Shown here: positions 6,708 to 7,630 of the stretch, in pieces
How the letters are laid out: every line of letters starts with the position of its first letter
How positions within the stretch are numbered: the first letter of the stretch is position 1
Assembly (NCBI GenBank): GCA_946575275.1
Contig: CAMNZV010000075.1
Coordinates: 1-7,630 of the forward strand
Reading direction: 5' to 3'
Length of the DNA: 7,630 bases
Source of the DNA: an uncultured Clostridium sp.
GTDB lineage: Bacteria; Bacillota; Clostridia; Clostridiales; Clostridiaceae
Made by a program: the position numbers and the translations under genes
The notes under the pieces: model-generated
Database searches by the model: none
The model's input: only the letters and a program-made list of their open reading frames with translations
What the model was told of the DNA's origin: nothing

Positions 6708-6823
6708 TTAAAAAACTGATGAAATTATATTTTCTTAATTTTCAGAAAACTTTTAAAGAAATTAAGAGAGTTTAGACAACATAAATAAATTTATTCTTTA
6801 ATACTGATTAAAGATAAGTAAAG

Positions 6824-6852
6824 TAGACAATTAAATATGGGAATAGTATAAT
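6824..6852 (+). promoter_or_regulatory. Promoter for the LpxD-like acyltransferase gene
   Basis: TAGACA (6824-6829), a 17-base spacer and TATAAT (6847-6852). The implied leader is about 40 bases to the ATG at 6901, which is preceded by AAGGAG (6888-6893). It lies outside the IS remnant, so the gene does not appear to depend on an IS promoter. Confidence 0.7.
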
Positions 6853-6900
6853 TAGACTTATTAATTATGTGCTTAATATATATCTATAAGGAGAATAAAA

Positions 6901-7630
6901 ATGAAGATAAGTGATATTAAAAATTATATTAATGAAATAGAGGTTTATAGTGAAGGAGAATTTGATACATTAGGATTAAATATTACCAAAAACAACTTAA
7001 GAACATTGACCTTTTTAGATAATGAAAAATATATTAATTCAATGAGTGAAGATATTAATTGTGTTATAACTACAAAGGATATAGCGCCTAAAATAAGTGA
7101 TAAGCTAGGGGTTATAATTTCAGATAGTCCTAGAAATTTATTTTTCACCTTACATAACAAACTAGTTAATAATAAAGAGTATATTAGGCAAGAATATGAA
7201 ACAATAGTTGGTGATAAATGTAATATTAGCAATTTAGCATCTATTTCTAAAAAAAATGTTACTATAGGTAACAACGTAATAATAGAAGAATTTGTAGTAA
7301 TTAGAGAAAATACTATAATAGGTGACAATTGTATTATAAGAAGCGGAGCTAAAATAGGTGGGGATGGATTTGAGGTTAAAAGAAGCGGAAATTCTACCTT
7401 TAGTGTAATACATTTAGGTGGAGTTGAAATTGGGGATAATGTTGAGATTCAATATAACACCTGTATAGATAAAGCTGTATATCCTTGGGATAATACTGTT
7501 ATATCAGACTATTGCAAAATAGATAACCTAGTACATTTAGGTCATGCTTGTAAAATTGGCAAGGCAACAGAAATTGCGGCCAATGCTGTTATTGGTGGTA
7601 GAACTGTAATTGGTGAAAAATGTTGGATCG
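6901..7630 (+). CDS. LpxD-like left-handed beta-helix acyltransferase, C-terminus beyond window
   Basis: I translated 243 codons; the gene continues past the right edge. Residues 1 to about 100 form a non-repetitive N-terminal part like the nucleotide-sugar-binding domain of LpxD. From about 104 there are hexapeptide repeats (VTIGNN, TIIGDN, VEIGDN) typical of a left-handed beta-helix acyltransferase. LpxD-type marks are GGDGFE (153-158), HLGGVEIGDNVEIQ, NTCIDKA and NLVHLGHACKIG. His215 in the last of these aligns with the catalytic His of LpxD, so acyl transfer to an amino or hydroxyl sugar is plausible. LpxD proper makes lipid A, which Gram-positives lack, so the substrate here is more likely a surface-polysaccharide sugar nucleotide, with acyl carrier protein or acyl-CoA as donor. 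That is inference. It has its own promoter; downstream partners lie outside the window. Confidence 0.85.
   Translation, partial: MKISDIKNYINEIEVYSEGEFDTLGLNITKNNLRTLTFLDNEKYINSMSEDINCVITTKDIAPKISDKLGVIISDSPRNLFFTLHNKLVNNKEYIRQEYETIVGDKCNISNLASISKKNVTIGNNVIIEEFVVIRENTIIGDNCIIRSGAKIGGDGFEVKRSGNSTFSVIHLGGVEIGDNVEIQYNTCIDKAVYPWDNTVISDYCKIDNLVHLGHACKIGKATEIAANAVIGGRTVIGEKCWI

Noticed and set aside
6733..6767. Nine-base inverted repeat TCTTAATTT/AAATTAAGA
   Set aside because: It is AT-rich with a 17-base loop and no T-run or gene end beside it; chance is a sufficient explanation.
6945..7328. Minus-strand open frame of 127 codons, hydrophobic
   Set aside because: It lies inside the LpxD-like gene on the opposite strand and has no supporting motif. 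The plus-strand product matches a known family throughout.

Overview
The window is strongly AT-rich. It has purine-rich Shine-Dalgarno sites (AAGGAGGA, GGAGAT, GAGGTG), near-consensus vegetative promoters with 17-base spacers, and a lysine/asparagine/isoleucine-rich proteome. Together these suggest a low-GC Firmicute, most likely a Clostridium-type organism. This is inferred from composition and protein style; no rRNA or other species marker is present.

Layout. Positions 1-1121 (minus) hold the first 373 residues of a polytopic O-antigen ligase/polymerase-family membrane protein, with its own promoter. A terminator hairpin at 1214-1247 separates it from trpS (1254-2267, minus), which has a perfect TTGACA-17-TATAAT promoter and a short leader without a T-box. 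Next is a small putative lipoprotein (2412-2819, minus). It diverges from a secreted protein (2948-4216, plus) that carries two near-identical C-terminal peptidoglycan-binding-like repeats.

Positions 4303 to about 6632 are a mosaic of broken insertion sequences, both minus. The 3' end of an IS3-family element, truncated and frameshifted, abuts an IS1634-like element. The latter has a long DDE transposase ORF, its own promoter and an outward-guarding terminator, but no recognisable terminal repeat at its distal end. After an orphan plus-strand terminator-like hairpin and a good promoter comes the start of an LpxD-like left-handed beta-helix acyltransferase (6901 to the window end, plus).

How they fit. 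The O-antigen ligase-like protein, the LpxD-like acyltransferase and the secreted wall-binding protein suggest a cell-surface polysaccharide or envelope region. It is interrupted by a housekeeping gene (trpS) and by IS debris. The LpxD-like gene is the most interesting feature biologically, because a Gram-positive has no lipid A and the enzyme probably acylates another sugar. I see no evidence of a wholly new multi-gene system; the most novel protein content is the undescribed central domain of the secreted protein.
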